56,672 nt of DNA, from assembly GCA_017406005.1 (NCBI GenBank), contig JAFQZI010000170.1, positions 1-56,672 of the forward strand, written 5' to 3'. The stretch's first letter is position 1; each line of letters starts with the position of its first letter. The notes under the pieces were generated by a model, which searched no databases, was not told the DNA's origin, and saw only the letters and a list, made by a program, of their open reading frames with translations. Source of the DNA: Oscillospiraceae bacterium. Lineage in GTDB: Bacteria > Bacillota > Clostridia > Oscillospirales > Oscillospiraceae. The translations under genes and the position numbers were made by a program. Below, one piece after another: positions 31,424 to 39,174 of this stretch.

Positions 31424-32743
31424 ATGAAAAAAATCCTTTACATGCTGCTGGCAGTCCTGCTGCTGGCCTCTCTCGGTTCCGCCGCTTTTGCGGATGAATA
31501 TCAGGAAGTCTTTGAAGAAAACGGCTTTACCCTCAAGTATACGGATGAGTTCAGGAAAGACAACCTGAAGGGCACATTTACACCCTACCCCTCCGGAATG
31601 ATCGATGACGGCCTCTACTATGCGACGTTCAATTACCTTGCCATGTCCGATGAGGAACTCAATATCATCATGAATAAGGACATGGAGGAGATCACCGAAG
31701 CCGACCTGGCTCTGATCAGAAGCAAACAGGGATCGCTGGCGGTGGTTTACGCCATTGACTACGCAAAGATCTCCGAGGAGAATCTTGCTATCCAGGAATC
31801 AATAGCGGACACAGTGACGGAAATAGGAACGGCCGGAGATATTGTATTCTATCGCTATAATCTTGAAAACGCCGAAGATACACTGGCGTATCTTGCCGGC
31901 ATCGCACCGGCATACCAGGAGGAATACCGGACATTGCAGGCTGCTTTTAACGAAGTTTTGAAGAATGCAGAATACTATACGCCGGTTATTAAGGCTGAAG
32001 AACTGGTCGGTACCGTCATCAGCTTTGAAACCACGGATCTGGACGGCAACTCCGTCAGGAGTGAGGACATCTTCAGCGGGCATGAGGTTACCATGGTCAA
32101 CCTCTGGGCTACCTGGTGCCACAACTGCATCGGTGAGATGACGGAACTCGGCGAGATGGCCGAGCGCCTCGCTGAGAAGAACGTCGCGGTGGTCGGCATC
32201 TGCACGGACGCCGATGACGAGCTTGAGGCATGCAAAGAGATTCTGAAAGAGCACAATGTGAACTATCTCAATCTGATGCCTGTTGAGGATCTGGACGAAC
32301 TCCTTATGTGGGACGGCGCCCTCCCCACCTCTTATTTCTTCGGCAGCGACGGCAGCTTGCTGTGCCTGGGCTTCAGGGGAGCTCCCACGACTATGGAGCC
32401 ATATGAAAAAATCATCGACGGTCTTCTGGGTGGGGAAACGGTCGAGATGGAAGAACCCGACATGCCCCATGTTGCCGCCAATAACGAAGGTGTCTATCGC
32501 GTGATCGTCAGCGACTCCGACGGTGACATGGTCAAAGGCGCTACGATCCAGTTCTGCTCAGACACCATTTGCATGATGGGCAAGACAGATGAGAACGGCG
32601 TTGCTGCCTTTGAGATGGAAGAAGGACAGATCTATACCGTACATGTCCTTAAGGTTCCCGCCGGTTACGAAAAGACCACCAAAGAGTTCCAGACTTCCGA
32701 TACTTTCTGTGACGTCTATGTTGCCCTGGAGAAAGCTGATTAA
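31424..32743 (+). CDS. Secreted TlpA-like thioredoxin with C-terminal beta domain
   Basis: A 439-residue exported protein. A signal peptide ends SAAFADEY, and a roughly 185-residue N-terminal domain of unknown kind follows. A TlpA/AhpC-type thioredoxin domain carries the redox motif WCHNC (C232, C235) after NLWATWC and a cis-proline region ALPTSYFF. The C-terminal domain (about 350-439) resembles a carboxypeptidase regulatory/SpaA-like fold (GVYRVIVSDSDGDMVKGATI). It is probably a disulfide handler outside the membrane working with the co-transcribed peptidase. It has an AGGAGG ribosome binding site, and the right copy of the repeat supplies its terminator. Confidence 0.82.
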   Translation: MKKILYMLLAVLLLASLGSAAFADEYQEVFEENGFTLKYTDEFRKDNLKGTFTPYPSGMIDDGLYYATFNYLAMSDEELNIIMNKDMEEITEADLALIRSKQGSLAVVYAIDYAKISEENLAIQESIADTVTEIGTAGDIVFYRYNLENAEDTLAYLAGIAPAYQEEYRTLQAAFNEVLKNAEYYTPVIKAEELVGTVISFETTDLDGNSVRSEDIFSGHEVTMVNLWATWCHNCIGEMTELGEMAERLAEKNVAVVGICTDADDELEACKEILKEHNVNYLNLMPVEDLDELLMWDGALPTSYFFGSDGSLLCLGFRGAPTTMEPYEKIIDGLLGGETVEMEEPDMPHVAANNEGVYRVIVSDSDGDMVKGATIQFCSDTICMMGKTDENGVAAFEMEEGQIYTVHVLKVPAGYEKTTKEFQTSDTFCDVYVALEKAD

Positions 32744-32761
32744 AATAATATTGGTGATCAA

Positions 32762-32913
32762 TAAATTAGGAGTTTGTGTGATTCCATAATGGAAAAAGCC
32801 GTCGGTTTAACGACGGCTTTTTCCTTGAAAGGAGGTCTCTATGAAAAAAATTCCCTACTTGTGTTGTAATAATAACTCGTAAACTGATATTTGTCAAGTA
32901 ATTTATGTAAACA
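32762..32913 (+). repeat. 152-bp direct repeat, right copy (with terminator)
   Basis: Second copy of the 28922-29072 repeat, directly behind the TlpA-like gene and providing its intrinsic terminator. Seven A follow the ATG here, so the tiny frame reads MKKIPYLCCNNNS and stops. The frame differs from the other copy, so any conservation is of the DNA or RNA rather than of a peptide. Confidence 0.85.
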
Positions 32914-32979
32914 AATAAAAATCTCTTTTTATTTGGAAATTCCTATGTGATTTTTTGTTCCTGATGCGGACAAATCTTG

Positions 32980-33189
32980 TTAAAATGCGCTGCTGAATAA
33001 CAGCATCTGCTTTTCCCTGTTCATCTCACGTTCAACTGCTGCACCGGCGAAAACAACCGGAATGATCACGTTTACCAGGAGATTCATTCCAAAATGAATG
33101 CCAAACAAAGGCAGACCGACAAGCATGATGAGATTTACAATAAAGATATTTGCTATACACTTAATCGCAAAAAATTCAAGATATTTCAT
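32980..33189 (-). CDS. Small membrane protein, possibly BofA-like
   Basis: A 69-residue protein with two hydrophobic stretches, the second reading FGIHFGMNLLVNVIIPVVFA. This GIHxxxNLL...IP pattern recalls the C-terminal half of BofA (pro-sigma-K processing inhibitor, about 87 residues). The short length and lack of the rest of the family leave this open. AGAGGA precedes the ATG at a fitting distance. It stands alone just left of the tRNA-associated element. Confidence 0.4.
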   Translation of the reverse strand: MKYLEFFAIKCIANIFIVNLIMLVGLPLFGIHFGMNLLVNVIIPVVFAGAAVEREMNREKQMLLFSSAF

Positions 33190-33329
33190 TTAGGTTTTCC
33201 TCTGTTTTTATTTTGTGAGCATATCATAGCAGAACAATTATCACAGAATTGTCACACGGAAAAAAAGCTATACCAATATTTTGATAGCTTTGAACGTTCA
33301 AAAGGGAACAGGCAGGAACAGGTGAAACA

Positions 33330-33370
33330 AAAAACCGCTTAATCACTGGACTCTTCAGCAATTAAGCGGT
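33330..33370 (-). terminator. Original tRNA-Pro terminator, now left of attL
   Basis: Minus strand ACCGCTTAAT pairs with ATTAAGCGGT and is followed by TTTTTTG. It lies 8 bases beyond the partial tRNA at 33378, where a tRNA terminator would be expected before integration. Confidence 0.75.
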
Positions 33371-33377
33371 CTTAAAA

Positions 33378-33426
33378 TGGTCGGAGTGCGGAGATTTGAA
33401 CTCCGGGCCTCTTGGTCCCGAACCAA
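33378..33426. repeat. attL: 49-bp 3' tRNA-Pro fragment
   Basis: Identical to 42574-42622 and corresponds to the minus-strand tRNA from the anticodon arm to CCA. After position 33426 the tRNA homology ends abruptly, so this copy is not a functional gene. Confidence 0.93.
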
Positions 33427-33467
33427 AAGAATAATATCCTACAATGTCAGAAAAGTTCATAAAACCA

Positions 33468-33496
33468 TTGAAAACGTCAAGAAAATGTGATAATAT
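33468..33496 (+). promoter_or_regulatory. Promoter of integrase gene, inside an inverted repeat
   Basis: TTGAAA (33468-33473), 17 bases, TAATAT (33491-33496). A perfect 10-bp inverted repeat ATATCCTACA (33434-33443) and TGTAGGATAT (33527-33536) brackets it, a candidate site for control of integrase expression or excision. Confidence 0.6.
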
Positions 33497-33540
33497 TATA
33501 ATGTATTCTGAGATAACGCTTCAAGATGTAGGATATCTTT

Positions 33541-33561
33541 GTTGACACTTTGTGTTGACAC
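33541..33561 (+). repeat. Left arm-type integrase sites (GTTGACAC x2)
   Basis: GTTGACAC at 33541-33548 and 33554-33561, 13 bp apart. The same pair with the same spacing lies near the right end (42466-42486). Paired octamers near both ends, separate from the core att sequence, are the layout expected of arm sites for a tyrosine integrase. Confidence 0.65.
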
Positions 33562-33592
33562 TTTTTTGAGGACGGAAAGAGAGGTAACAAGG

Positions 33593-34945
33593 GTGGAAAA
33601 GGAAGAGAAGAAAGAGAGCAAAGGCAAGGGTAAGATTATTGCCAATAAGAACAAAGAGGGCAAGGTTATATCTTACCGAGTCCGTGTGTGTCTTGGTCGG
33701 GATGAGCATAATAAACAGGTCTGGGCGAGTTGTACGCTGCCGAGGCCGGAAGGATTAACTCCGGCGAAGGAGAGAAAAGAAATAAATCGCCTTGCGGAGG
33801 AATGGGAAAATCAGCAGCGGATAGATTACGAGCAAGAGAAATACAGGATTGCCGCCGAGAGGAAGAATCGAGATAAAATCACTTTGGAAAGCTTCATCGA
33901 CAACCATTGGATTAAGAAGCATGTTCTGGACGGAAAGCACACACCGGACACGATAAGTTTCTATCAATCTATGGCTACAGATATAAAGGTGTATTTCAAA
34001 CAGAAGCATCCGGGTATTAAATTATCGGAAGTCGATAAAGAAACTGTATTGGATTATCTCTCATGGTTGCGGAACGAGGCGAGGACGAAAAAAGGTTTGC
34101 CTTACGGTGCTACAACAATTCAGCATCACTTCAGCACTCTAAGAAATATTCTGGAGTATGCATGTTATGTCGAATACATCAAGGAAGATTCGTGTGCTAA
34201 ACTAAAGAAATCAGATAGGCCACAGCGAGAACCAAAAGAGATTGATTTTCTCAATGAGACAGAAGCAGTCAGGTTCATGGAGTGCCTCGACACGGAGGAA
34301 GAGAAAGATTATTGGAAGAAGAATCATGGAAGTCAACTATTTTGGAAAACACTCTGTAATGCTCTTATCCTGACCGGCCTTCGTCGTGGGGAATTGGTTG
34401 GCCTTCAATGGGGTGACTGGAATAAAAAGGATTTAATATTGTCAATCCGGCGGAATGTTACAATCGACACAAGCAATAAAAAAGAGACAGACCCAGAGAA
34501 GAAAATTCATATCGGGTTGACAAAGGGAAAATCAATCCGAAAGGTTCCAATATCGAGATATTTGTCGGATTTACTGGAAGCTCTGAAAACGGAACAAGAT
34601 GAGAAGTACGGCACACTGTTGCCGACAGCATATATTTTCTGCCGGAATGGGAGACCGTATCTGCCAATCTATCCAACGGAGCCGACAAGATTGATGAGAA
34701 AATATATTAAACGACATGAGTTGCCTAACATGTCGCCGCACGATTTGAGGCACACGGCGGGGAGTCTGGCGATTCAGTCAGGTGCTAATGTGAAGCAGAT
34801 ACAACAGTTATTAGGTCACAAAGATGCAACAACGACTCTGAAATTTTATACTGGTATAACAGAGAAGGCGGCGAAAGAAACTGTCAACGGGATTGAAAAT
34901 ATTCTGAGACCAACGAAAAAAGAAGAGGGAGAGAAAAAAGCGTGA
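33593..34945 (+). CDS. int: Tyrosine recombinase (integrase) of the element
   Basis: A 450-residue integrase catalysing site-specific integration at tRNA-Pro. The N-terminal arm-binding beta domain (about 20-60) reads GKVISYRVRVCLGRDEHNKQ, and a SAM-like core-binding domain spans about 100-200. The catalytic domain has R264 in LTGLRRGELVGL, H383-x-x-R386 in SPHDLRHTAG, H409 in LLGHKD and the nucleophile Y419 in KFYTG. The frame is open from a TTG at 33539, but GTG at 33593 is preceded by AGAGAGG and avoids overlapping the arm sites, so it is chosen. The layout is like integrases of Tn916-type and Firmicute phage elements. Confidence 0.95.
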   Translation: MEKEEKKESKGKGKIIANKNKEGKVISYRVRVCLGRDEHNKQVWASCTLPRPEGLTPAKERKEINRLAEEWENQQRIDYEQEKYRIAAERKNRDKITLESFIDNHWIKKHVLDGKHTPDTISFYQSMATDIKVYFKQKHPGIKLSEVDKETVLDYLSWLRNEARTKKGLPYGATTIQHHFSTLRNILEYACYVEYIKEDSCAKLKKSDRPQREPKEIDFLNETEAVRFMECLDTEEEKDYWKKNHGSQLFWKTLCNALILTGLRRGELVGLQWGDWNKKDLILSIRRNVTIDTSNKKETDPEKKIHIGLTKGKSIRKVPISRYLSDLLEALKTEQDEKYGTLLPTAYIFCRNGRPYLPIYPTEPTRLMRKYIKRHELPNMSPHDLRHTAGSLAIQSGANVKQIQQLLGHKDATTTLKFYTGITEKAAKETVNGIENILRPTKKEEGEKKA

Positions 34946-34978
34946 AAAGTCAATTTGTATAGATTTCACAAAATTCTC

Positions 34979-35015
34979 AAGGCCGAGGCGAGCAGCCGCG
35001 GCCTTTTTCTTTTTA
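34979..35015 (+). terminator. Intrinsic terminator after integrase
   Basis: AAGGCCG pairs with CGGCCTT followed by TTTCTTTTT. Confidence 0.75.
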
Positions 35016-35137
35016 GATGTTGCCAATGCATTTGACAGATTTGAGCAAATTGACGAAAAATCTTGTTTTCGAACGAGAAAACACACAAAAACGAGGTTTT
35101 TATGAACTTTTTGTAACTTTTGGTATGAATAAAATCC

Positions 35138-35165
35138 TTTACGTTTTCAGAAGATTTATTATAAT
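35138..35165 (+). promoter_or_regulatory. Promoter of the element's rightward operon
   Basis: TTTACG (35138-35143), 16 bases, TATAAT (35160-35165), ahead of the excisionase-like gene and the packed genes that follow. Confidence 0.55.
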
Positions 35166-35223
35166 TAGGTTTAGAAAAAGTTGAAATCTCAGGATTCCAG
35201 CGGATATGAAAGGGGGGAAAAAG

Positions 35224-35406
35224 GTGGAGTTTTTGACCATCCGGCAGGAAGCCGAAAAATACAAGCTGATGAGTGAAACAAGGTTGCGACAGCTCCAGAA
35301 AGAAAACAAAGTACCCGGGTATTATTCAGGTACGAGATTTTACGTGGAGCATGAGAGCTTTGTTCAGCAGCTTCAGGAACTTGTTAATCAGAGCGTGAAC
35401 GCATAA
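35224..35406 (+). CDS. Excisionase-like helix-turn-helix protein
   Basis: A 60-residue protein beginning VEFLTIRQEAEKYKLMSETR and continuing LRQLQKENKVPGYYSGTRFY. This is the MerR-type winged helix of excisionases, with the typical tyrosine/aromatic strand that closes the wing. GTG 35224 follows GGGGGGAAAAAG; an in-frame ATG at 35206 has no ribosome binding site. It is the first gene of the rightward operon and a likely directionality factor for the integrase. Confidence 0.7.
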   Translation: MEFLTIRQEAEKYKLMSETRLRQLQKENKVPGYYSGTRFYVEHESFVQQLQELVNQSVNA

Positions 35407-35503
35407 TTCACGATTGATGGTATAAGATATTAAGATGGTATGATGAATCTCTGGAAGGTAGCACGGATATGAGAGAAAAAATATCTTTTGGGGGTATCGT
35501 ATT

Positions 35504-35950
35504 ATGATACAAAAAGTACAAGCCGCCGGTTTTGTTTCCGGCGGCAATCAGGAACACGCGGATGTTGTTGTTAAAAATAATAATACCATAGATCCGCCGG
35601 AAAAGCAAGAGTTCATTGCATCCATTTTATTGGCGAGAGATGCCACGTCAGCAGATAAACCAGCGCCGACGCCGGAATTAATTAAGGCCGCTGGATTAAG
35701 CGATAGTCGGGCGTTGCAAGCCCTGATTGAAGACGAGCGGGACCGTGTTCCAATCGTCTCAGGTGCAAAAGGCGGCTATTGGGTGGCTGACGTTAATACG
35801 CCAGAGGGTAGAGCCGACATAGCGAGGTGCGCGACTACGCTTATGAGGCGAGGAGCGAAGACAATTGGCACAGGTCGCAAGTTACGCAGGTTCCTGGGTG
35901 TGCTGCCGGGGCAAGAAGTGTTAGGGGATTCGGATGGGGCGGAAGAATAA
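35504..35950 (+). CDS. Phage-type winged-helix protein, unknown
   Basis: A 148-residue protein. After a variable 40-residue N-terminus it has TPELIKAAGLSDSRALQALI followed by EDERDRVPIVSGAKGGYWVA, the pattern of phage winged-helix domains in which a glycine-rich hairpin ending GYW/YL forms the wing. A basic C-terminus (RRGAKTIGTGRKLRRFLG) may bind DNA. It overlaps the following gene by 17 bases. Such genes usually sit ahead of replication genes in Firmicute prophages. Confidence 0.55.
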   Translation: MIQKVQAAGFVSGGNQEHADVVVKNNNTIDPPEKQEFIASILLARDATSADKPAPTPELIKAAGLSDSRALQALIEDERDRVPIVSGAKGGYWVADVNTPEGRADIARCATTLMRRGAKTIGTGRKLRRFLGVLPGQEVLGDSDGAEE

Positions 35951-36326
35951 AGAGCCGCCGGGGTTCTATTCATACCGTGAGTCCATGCGGCAAGTAATGA
36001 AACTTAGTGATTCCGATGCCGGGCGGCTCTGGAAAGCGAAGTATGAATATTGGTACAATGGGGTAATCCCTGATTTTTCAGATTGTGAAAGACTTGAAAC
36101 CATGTGGGATTATGAGCAGGAAAAACTTGATCGTGATAGGTATTCATATTATGTCACGGCAGTTAAAAATGCTTACAAGACATATCTCAGGGATAATAAG
36201 GAAGAAATCACGGGGCAGCCCCCGTTGTCAATTGATGTTTGGTTTAATTGGAAGGTGCTCATGTTGCAAAGGGAAAACAAAAGGGAACTACCTTTTGAGG
36301 TTGTAGATGTTGAGGATGTTATATAG
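35934..36326 (+). CDS. DUF6291-like phage replication-region protein
   Basis: A 130-residue protein: FYSYRESMRQVMKLSDSDAG, RLWKAKYEYWYNGVIPDFSD, then a charged helical stretch. The layout matches short phage proteins of the DUF6291 kind, which lie in replication modules and precede replication organiser genes. It overlaps the winged-helix gene and is followed by a repeat-rich gap that could be an origin. The assignment comes from pattern memory only. Confidence 0.5.
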   Translation: MGRKNKEPPGFYSYRESMRQVMKLSDSDAGRLWKAKYEYWYNGVIPDFSDCERLETMWDYEQEKLDRDRYSYYVTAVKNAYKTYLRDNKEEITGQPPLSIDVWFNWKVLMLQRENKRELPFEVVDVEDVI

Positions 36327-36349
36327 ATTACTGTAGTCTATAAACCGAG

Positions 36350-36438
36350 CCAAACTAAACCAAACCCAACTGTAACCAAACTAAACAAATATATTGGATC
36401 TGTAGGTATCTATGGATATCCACGGATATCTACAGATC
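36350..36438. repeat. Candidate replication origin: direct repeats plus 42-bp palindrome
   Basis: CCAAACTAAAC occurs at 36350-36360 and 36376-36386, with a related CCAAACCCAAC between. A near-perfect 42-bp palindrome (36397-36438) follows, starting GATCTGTAG, centred on TGGATATCCA and ending CTACAGATC. It lies directly after the replication-like gene in an otherwise AT-rich gap. Initiator binding site, operator or termination hairpin are all possible. Confidence 0.5.
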
Positions 36439-36460
36439 TGAAAAAACAGGAGTAAGTAAA

Positions 36461-36658
36461 ATGCAAGATCCAATTTTTTGTGATGACTACAGCGATCCGG
36501 GCGGCATTGTGTCTGATGGATTCCGTTTGGATGAGCTGAAGGAAGCCGCTGCCGGATTAACCTCCTTTATCTGGTCCGCGGTTGAGGATAAATGGAATTA
36601 TGATAGCTCTGGGGGCGATGATAGGCCGTTTTTTTCGTGTGGTGGTGCCGATGGCTAA
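36461..36658 (+). CDS. Small acidic hypothetical protein (65 aa)
   Basis: Begins MQDPIFCDDYSDPGGIVSDG and ends with a glycine/aspartate-rich tail. AGGAG lies upstream. It overlaps the next gene by 8 bases. No family recognised. Confidence 0.5.
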   Translation: MQDPIFCDDYSDPGGIVSDGFRLDELKEAAAGLTSFIWSAVEDKWNYDSSGGDDRPFFSCGGADG

Positions 36659-37109
36659 CATCGACAATCTCAGGAGTTTTGCCGTTTTGAGTACGAGCGA
36701 ACTACGAGAAATTCAGAGCCGGGGCGGAAAAAATTCGGGTTCAGCACGGCGGCAGCGGAAGGAACTCAGACAGCTAACCACTGATCTTATGTTGTCTGAT
36801 GCGGTTCCGGCCTATCGTGATGTTGTCCGGCAGTTGTGTCCGGGTCTGAATGATGATACCAATTTGGCGGTTATCGTGGCACGACTCTTTGATGTCGCAA
36901 TGGTCGGTAAGTCCTCAGATGCGATTCTGGCGGCTCGTCTCTTGATGGAGTGGGCTGGATTCACACCGGAGAATAGGATTCAGCAGGAGGCCACTGCGAG
37001 AGCTTCAGAAGCCACGGAGGAAAAAGAAACTCAAGTTATATTTTATTCTGTGAGTGAGCGGGAAAACCCGCTCAGAAAGGAAGAAGAAAATGAAGAAAAA
37101 TATTTATAA
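36651..37109 (+). CDS. KGG-repeat phage protein (possible small-terminase-like)
   Basis: A 152-residue protein: MANIDNLRSFAVLSTSELRE, then QSRGGKNSGSARRQRKELRQ, the GGK-SG-ARR motif typical of phage packaging-region proteins annotated as DUF5681 or small-terminase-like, and a helical domain around NLAVIVARLFDVAMVGKSSD. ATG 36651 overlaps the previous gene. The frame is open further upstream (ATG 36582), but the KGG domain fits the shorter form. No large terminase is present, which in satellites would mean using a helper's enzyme; that is inference. Confidence 0.5.
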   Translation: MANIDNLRSFAVLSTSELREIQSRGGKNSGSARRQRKELRQLTTDLMLSDAVPAYRDVVRQLCPGLNDDTNLAVIVARLFDVAMVGKSSDAILAARLLMEWAGFTPENRIQQEATARASEATEEKETQVIFYSVSERENPLRKEEENEEKYL

Positions 37110-37272
37110 CGATTCTGCCGCTACGGCGAGGGAACGGATGATTAAGCGTCAGTCCGATCCAGTGGAACAAAAAAAGACTATGGATGCCCATTTGGGTAAC
37201 AAAGCTCAGATCTATAATAATGAGATTGAGCGAGTGGGCATTAAAGCAAAGTTTTATAAGGAGAATAAGTAA
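37090..37272 (+). CDS. Small basic hypothetical protein (60 aa)
   Basis: ATG 37090 with AAAGGAAG upstream; begins MKKNIYNDSAATARERMIKR. It overlaps both neighbours (20 bases upstream, 1 base downstream), as in a coupled operon. No family recognised. Confidence 0.55.
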   Translation: MKKNIYNDSAATARERMIKRQSDPVEQKKTMDAHLGNKAQIYNNEIERVGIKAKFYKENK

Positions 37273-37769
37273 TGAGTAAACTACAGATTGCAGGTTTTGA
37301 CTATGTTCAGGCGTGTAAGCTGGCTAAGAAGAGTGGGGTTATGCCAATTGAAAAACCAGACGAAGCCTTGATAAAAGTCTTCGACTCTCTTGCTGATCAA
37401 TGCTTAACCAAAGTCTCTTTTACAGCGGATGATTGGAGTCTCAATGGCTTTTTTCTGTACAATTCGGAAGAGCAAGAAGATCTTTATAACAAGATGAGTC
37501 TGGGGTTGACTTGCCCGGATGAGAGCAACGGGAGTTGTGTTGTCGGATTATCAACTATGCTTTTCGACCGGGGAACGCCGGAGTTCTTCAGGGTGGTGCT
37601 ACTGCATGAATTGGCTCACAGGTGCGGTGAGATGGAGCATAATGAGACTTTCCAGATCCGGTTAAATGACGTGATGGAAGATTTTTATAATAGTGATGAT
37701 TATCAGGTACACAGCAGTCGCGCGGATTCAGCAGGTGCAAGGATACGGCCTAAGAGCTGGAGGATTTAA
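37272..37769 (+). CDS. Putative zinc metalloprotease-like protein (HELAH)
   Basis: A 165-residue protein with HELAH at residues 112-116 and a further histidine at 123 followed by N-E-T-F. The arrangement HExxH...H-x-x-x-F resembles SprT/YgjP-type minimal zincins found in phages and mobile elements. The preceding strand FFRVVLLHELAH is as expected. No signal peptide, so it acts in the cytoplasm. SprT-like proteins process DNA-protein crosslinks; a role in element replication or defence is speculation. Confidence 0.6.
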   Translation: MSKLQIAGFDYVQACKLAKKSGVMPIEKPDEALIKVFDSLADQCLTKVSFTADDWSLNGFFLYNSEEQEDLYNKMSLGLTCPDESNGSCVVGLSTMLFDRGTPEFFRVVLLHELAHRCGEMEHNETFQIRLNDVMEDFYNSDDYQVHSSRADSAGARIRPKSWRI

Positions 37770-37770
37770 C

Positions 37771-37932
37771 ATGGAAGTAAGTAAACTTTCTAATGATGAA
37801 ATCCGGCGGCTGATTGAGGAAATCCGCGGACGGCATAAACGCCGGAAAGAAAAGTCCGATCCTTACGATGCGGGATACGGTGATCTAATCGAGCCGAAGG
37901 CGGTCGGTGAGGCTGGAAGATCCGGCGAGTAA
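37771..37932 (+). CDS. Small hypothetical protein (53 aa)
   Basis: ATG 37771 right after CTGGAGGA; begins MEVSKLSNDEIRRLIEEIRG with a basic HKRRKEK patch. It is last before a terminator. Confidence 0.5.
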   Translation: MEVSKLSNDEIRRLIEEIRGRHKRRKEKSDPYDAGYGDLIEPKAVGEAGRSGE

Positions 37933-37939
37933 AAAAATC

Positions 37940-37969
37940 AAGCCCCATGTCTTTTGATGTGGGGCTTTT
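37940..37969 (+). terminator. Intrinsic terminator
   Basis: AAGCCCCATGTC and GATGTGGGGCTTTTC pair around a TTTT loop. Confidence 0.8.
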
Positions 37970-37984
37970 CTCGGTGAGGTGTAT

Positions 37985-38674
37985 ATGCCAAAAACACAGT
38001 ATCAGGTGGAGGCATGGTTGTCGCGCTATCGGGCTGCGGTGGATGAGCTGCACGATGCGGAGAATGAGTATATGGAACGAAAAGAGGCAATGTATGTTCC
38101 GTCAGCGGTTCGGTTGGATATAATAAAATCAGGCCAATCGTATTATGATGGTCGGATGGATAAGCAGTTATTTTATCTGGAACGTCTGGAAAAAGAAATA
38201 GAAGAGCAACGGAAAAATGTTACTGCGCTGCGTGCAATTAATGAGGCGGCAATCAAAGCAATGCGTTGGCGGACGGAAACAAGGGCGTCAACAGTGATGC
38301 GGCTCTTTTATGTAGATTTGTTGTCGAATGAGGAAATTTGTGTGAGGATGTACGAGCAAAAATGGAAAAATCCAGCCAATCGTAAAGGTCTTCTGCGCAA
38401 AGTCAACAATGACCGCAAAAGAGGTTTGGAGATGTTACAACGGATTCTTCCGACAGAAGCGCATTTTCATGCCGGTGCCGGTGTTTTGCCGGATATGGCA
38501 TTATCTGGGGACTGGTGGCGAGAAAGCAGAAAGGAGTGTGTAGAACCATGCACGTCGGAAGAACTCATTACAAGCGATTCTGAGGTCGCTTGGCGTAAGC
38601 CGGGTGGCATGACGTATCGAGATAGCCTTTACGTCAGAAGACGCGACAGGCGGGAAAATAAGACCGAAAATTGA
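37985..38674 (+). CDS. Phage late-regulator-like protein (coiled coil plus HTH)
   Basis: A 229-residue protein. A long helical N-terminus (about 1-95, YLERLEKEIEEQRKNVTALR) is followed by TRASTVMRLFYVDLLSNEEI and a KGLLRKVNNDRKRGLEMLQR helix. The shape is like the ArpU/RinA/DUF1492 class of sigma-like phage activators, which drive late or packaging genes. The C-terminus is variable and ends in a basic tail. ATG 37985 is chosen over GTG 37979 because of spacing to GTGAGGTG. No late operon follows, so its target may lie elsewhere, possibly in a helper phage (inference). Confidence 0.5.
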   Translation: MPKTQYQVEAWLSRYRAAVDELHDAENEYMERKEAMYVPSAVRLDIIKSGQSYYDGRMDKQLFYLERLEKEIEEQRKNVTALRAINEAAIKAMRWRTETRASTVMRLFYVDLLSNEEICVRMYEQKWKNPANRKGLLRKVNNDRKRGLEMLQRILPTEAHFHAGAGVLPDMALSGDWWRESRKECVEPCTSEELITSDSEVAWRKPGGMTYRDSLYVRRRDRRENKTEN

Positions 38675-38868
38675 AAAATGCCCGCTCCGGCACGAGTTAC
38701 GGAACAGGCGATAATATCTAACACGACAAGAGCCGCATTTAATCTCTTGCCATGTTTTTTGATGTGTATAAGTAGTAATCTGTAATATTATAACCGGCAT
38801 GGTCTTTTTAGTCAAAGTTGCTTTCCTGGTGTTCGTTGTTGCTTCGGAGCAAGTCCGGGGTAAAAAAA

Positions 38869-39069
38869 TTAGTCTTTCTTCAAATGCTGGTAGAAATCAA
38901 TAGCATTCAGAATGTATTGTGTAACAGACTTTCCTTCTTCTTTAGCGGCCTCTCTGATGATACTGTTGAGTTCTGGGTCAATTCTAAGGGTTATAGTTGC
39001 TTTAGATGCATTCCACTTCATAGAGGCGTTTATTTGCGCTTGTGATGTCTTCTTTTTGTTCTCTGGCAT
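38869..39069 (-). CDS. Ribbon-helix-helix repressor
   Basis: A 66-residue protein. After a basic N-terminus, ATITLRIDPELNSIIREAAK then EEGKSVTQYILNAIDFY is a clear Arc/MetJ-type RHH domain: one beta strand followed by two helices. It is transcribed divergently from the tiny-gene operon at 39491 and faces three 14-bp sites overlapping that promoter. It most likely represses the operon and perhaps itself. Its own promoter is at 39128-39156. Confidence 0.8.
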   Translation of the reverse strand: MPENKKKTSQAQINASMKWNASKATITLRIDPELNSIIREAAKEEGKSVTQYILNAIDFYQHLKKD

Positions 39070-39127
39070 AGTATTAACCTTCTTTCTGGGAGGCTTATTA
39101 TAGATTCCTCTTTTCCATTATATCTAT

Positions 39128-39156
39128 ATTGTACCACAGCGTTCAACATAAGTCAA
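39128..39156 (-). promoter_or_regulatory. Promoter of RHH gene
   Basis: Minus strand TTGACT (39151-39156), 17 bases, TACAAT (39128-39133). Confidence 0.65.
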
Positions 39157-39174
39157 CGTATAATACTGCACAAA

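Noticed and set aside
33378-33426. tRNA gene at the left att site
   Set aside because: Only the 3' 49 bases of tRNA-Pro are present; the D arm and acceptor 5' strand are missing. It is the attL duplicate.
38675-38868. A gene or terminator between the late-regulator-like gene and the RHH gene
   Set aside because: Only a small TTGCT/AGCAA stem near 38840 without a T-run was seen, and no frame with a ribosome binding site.
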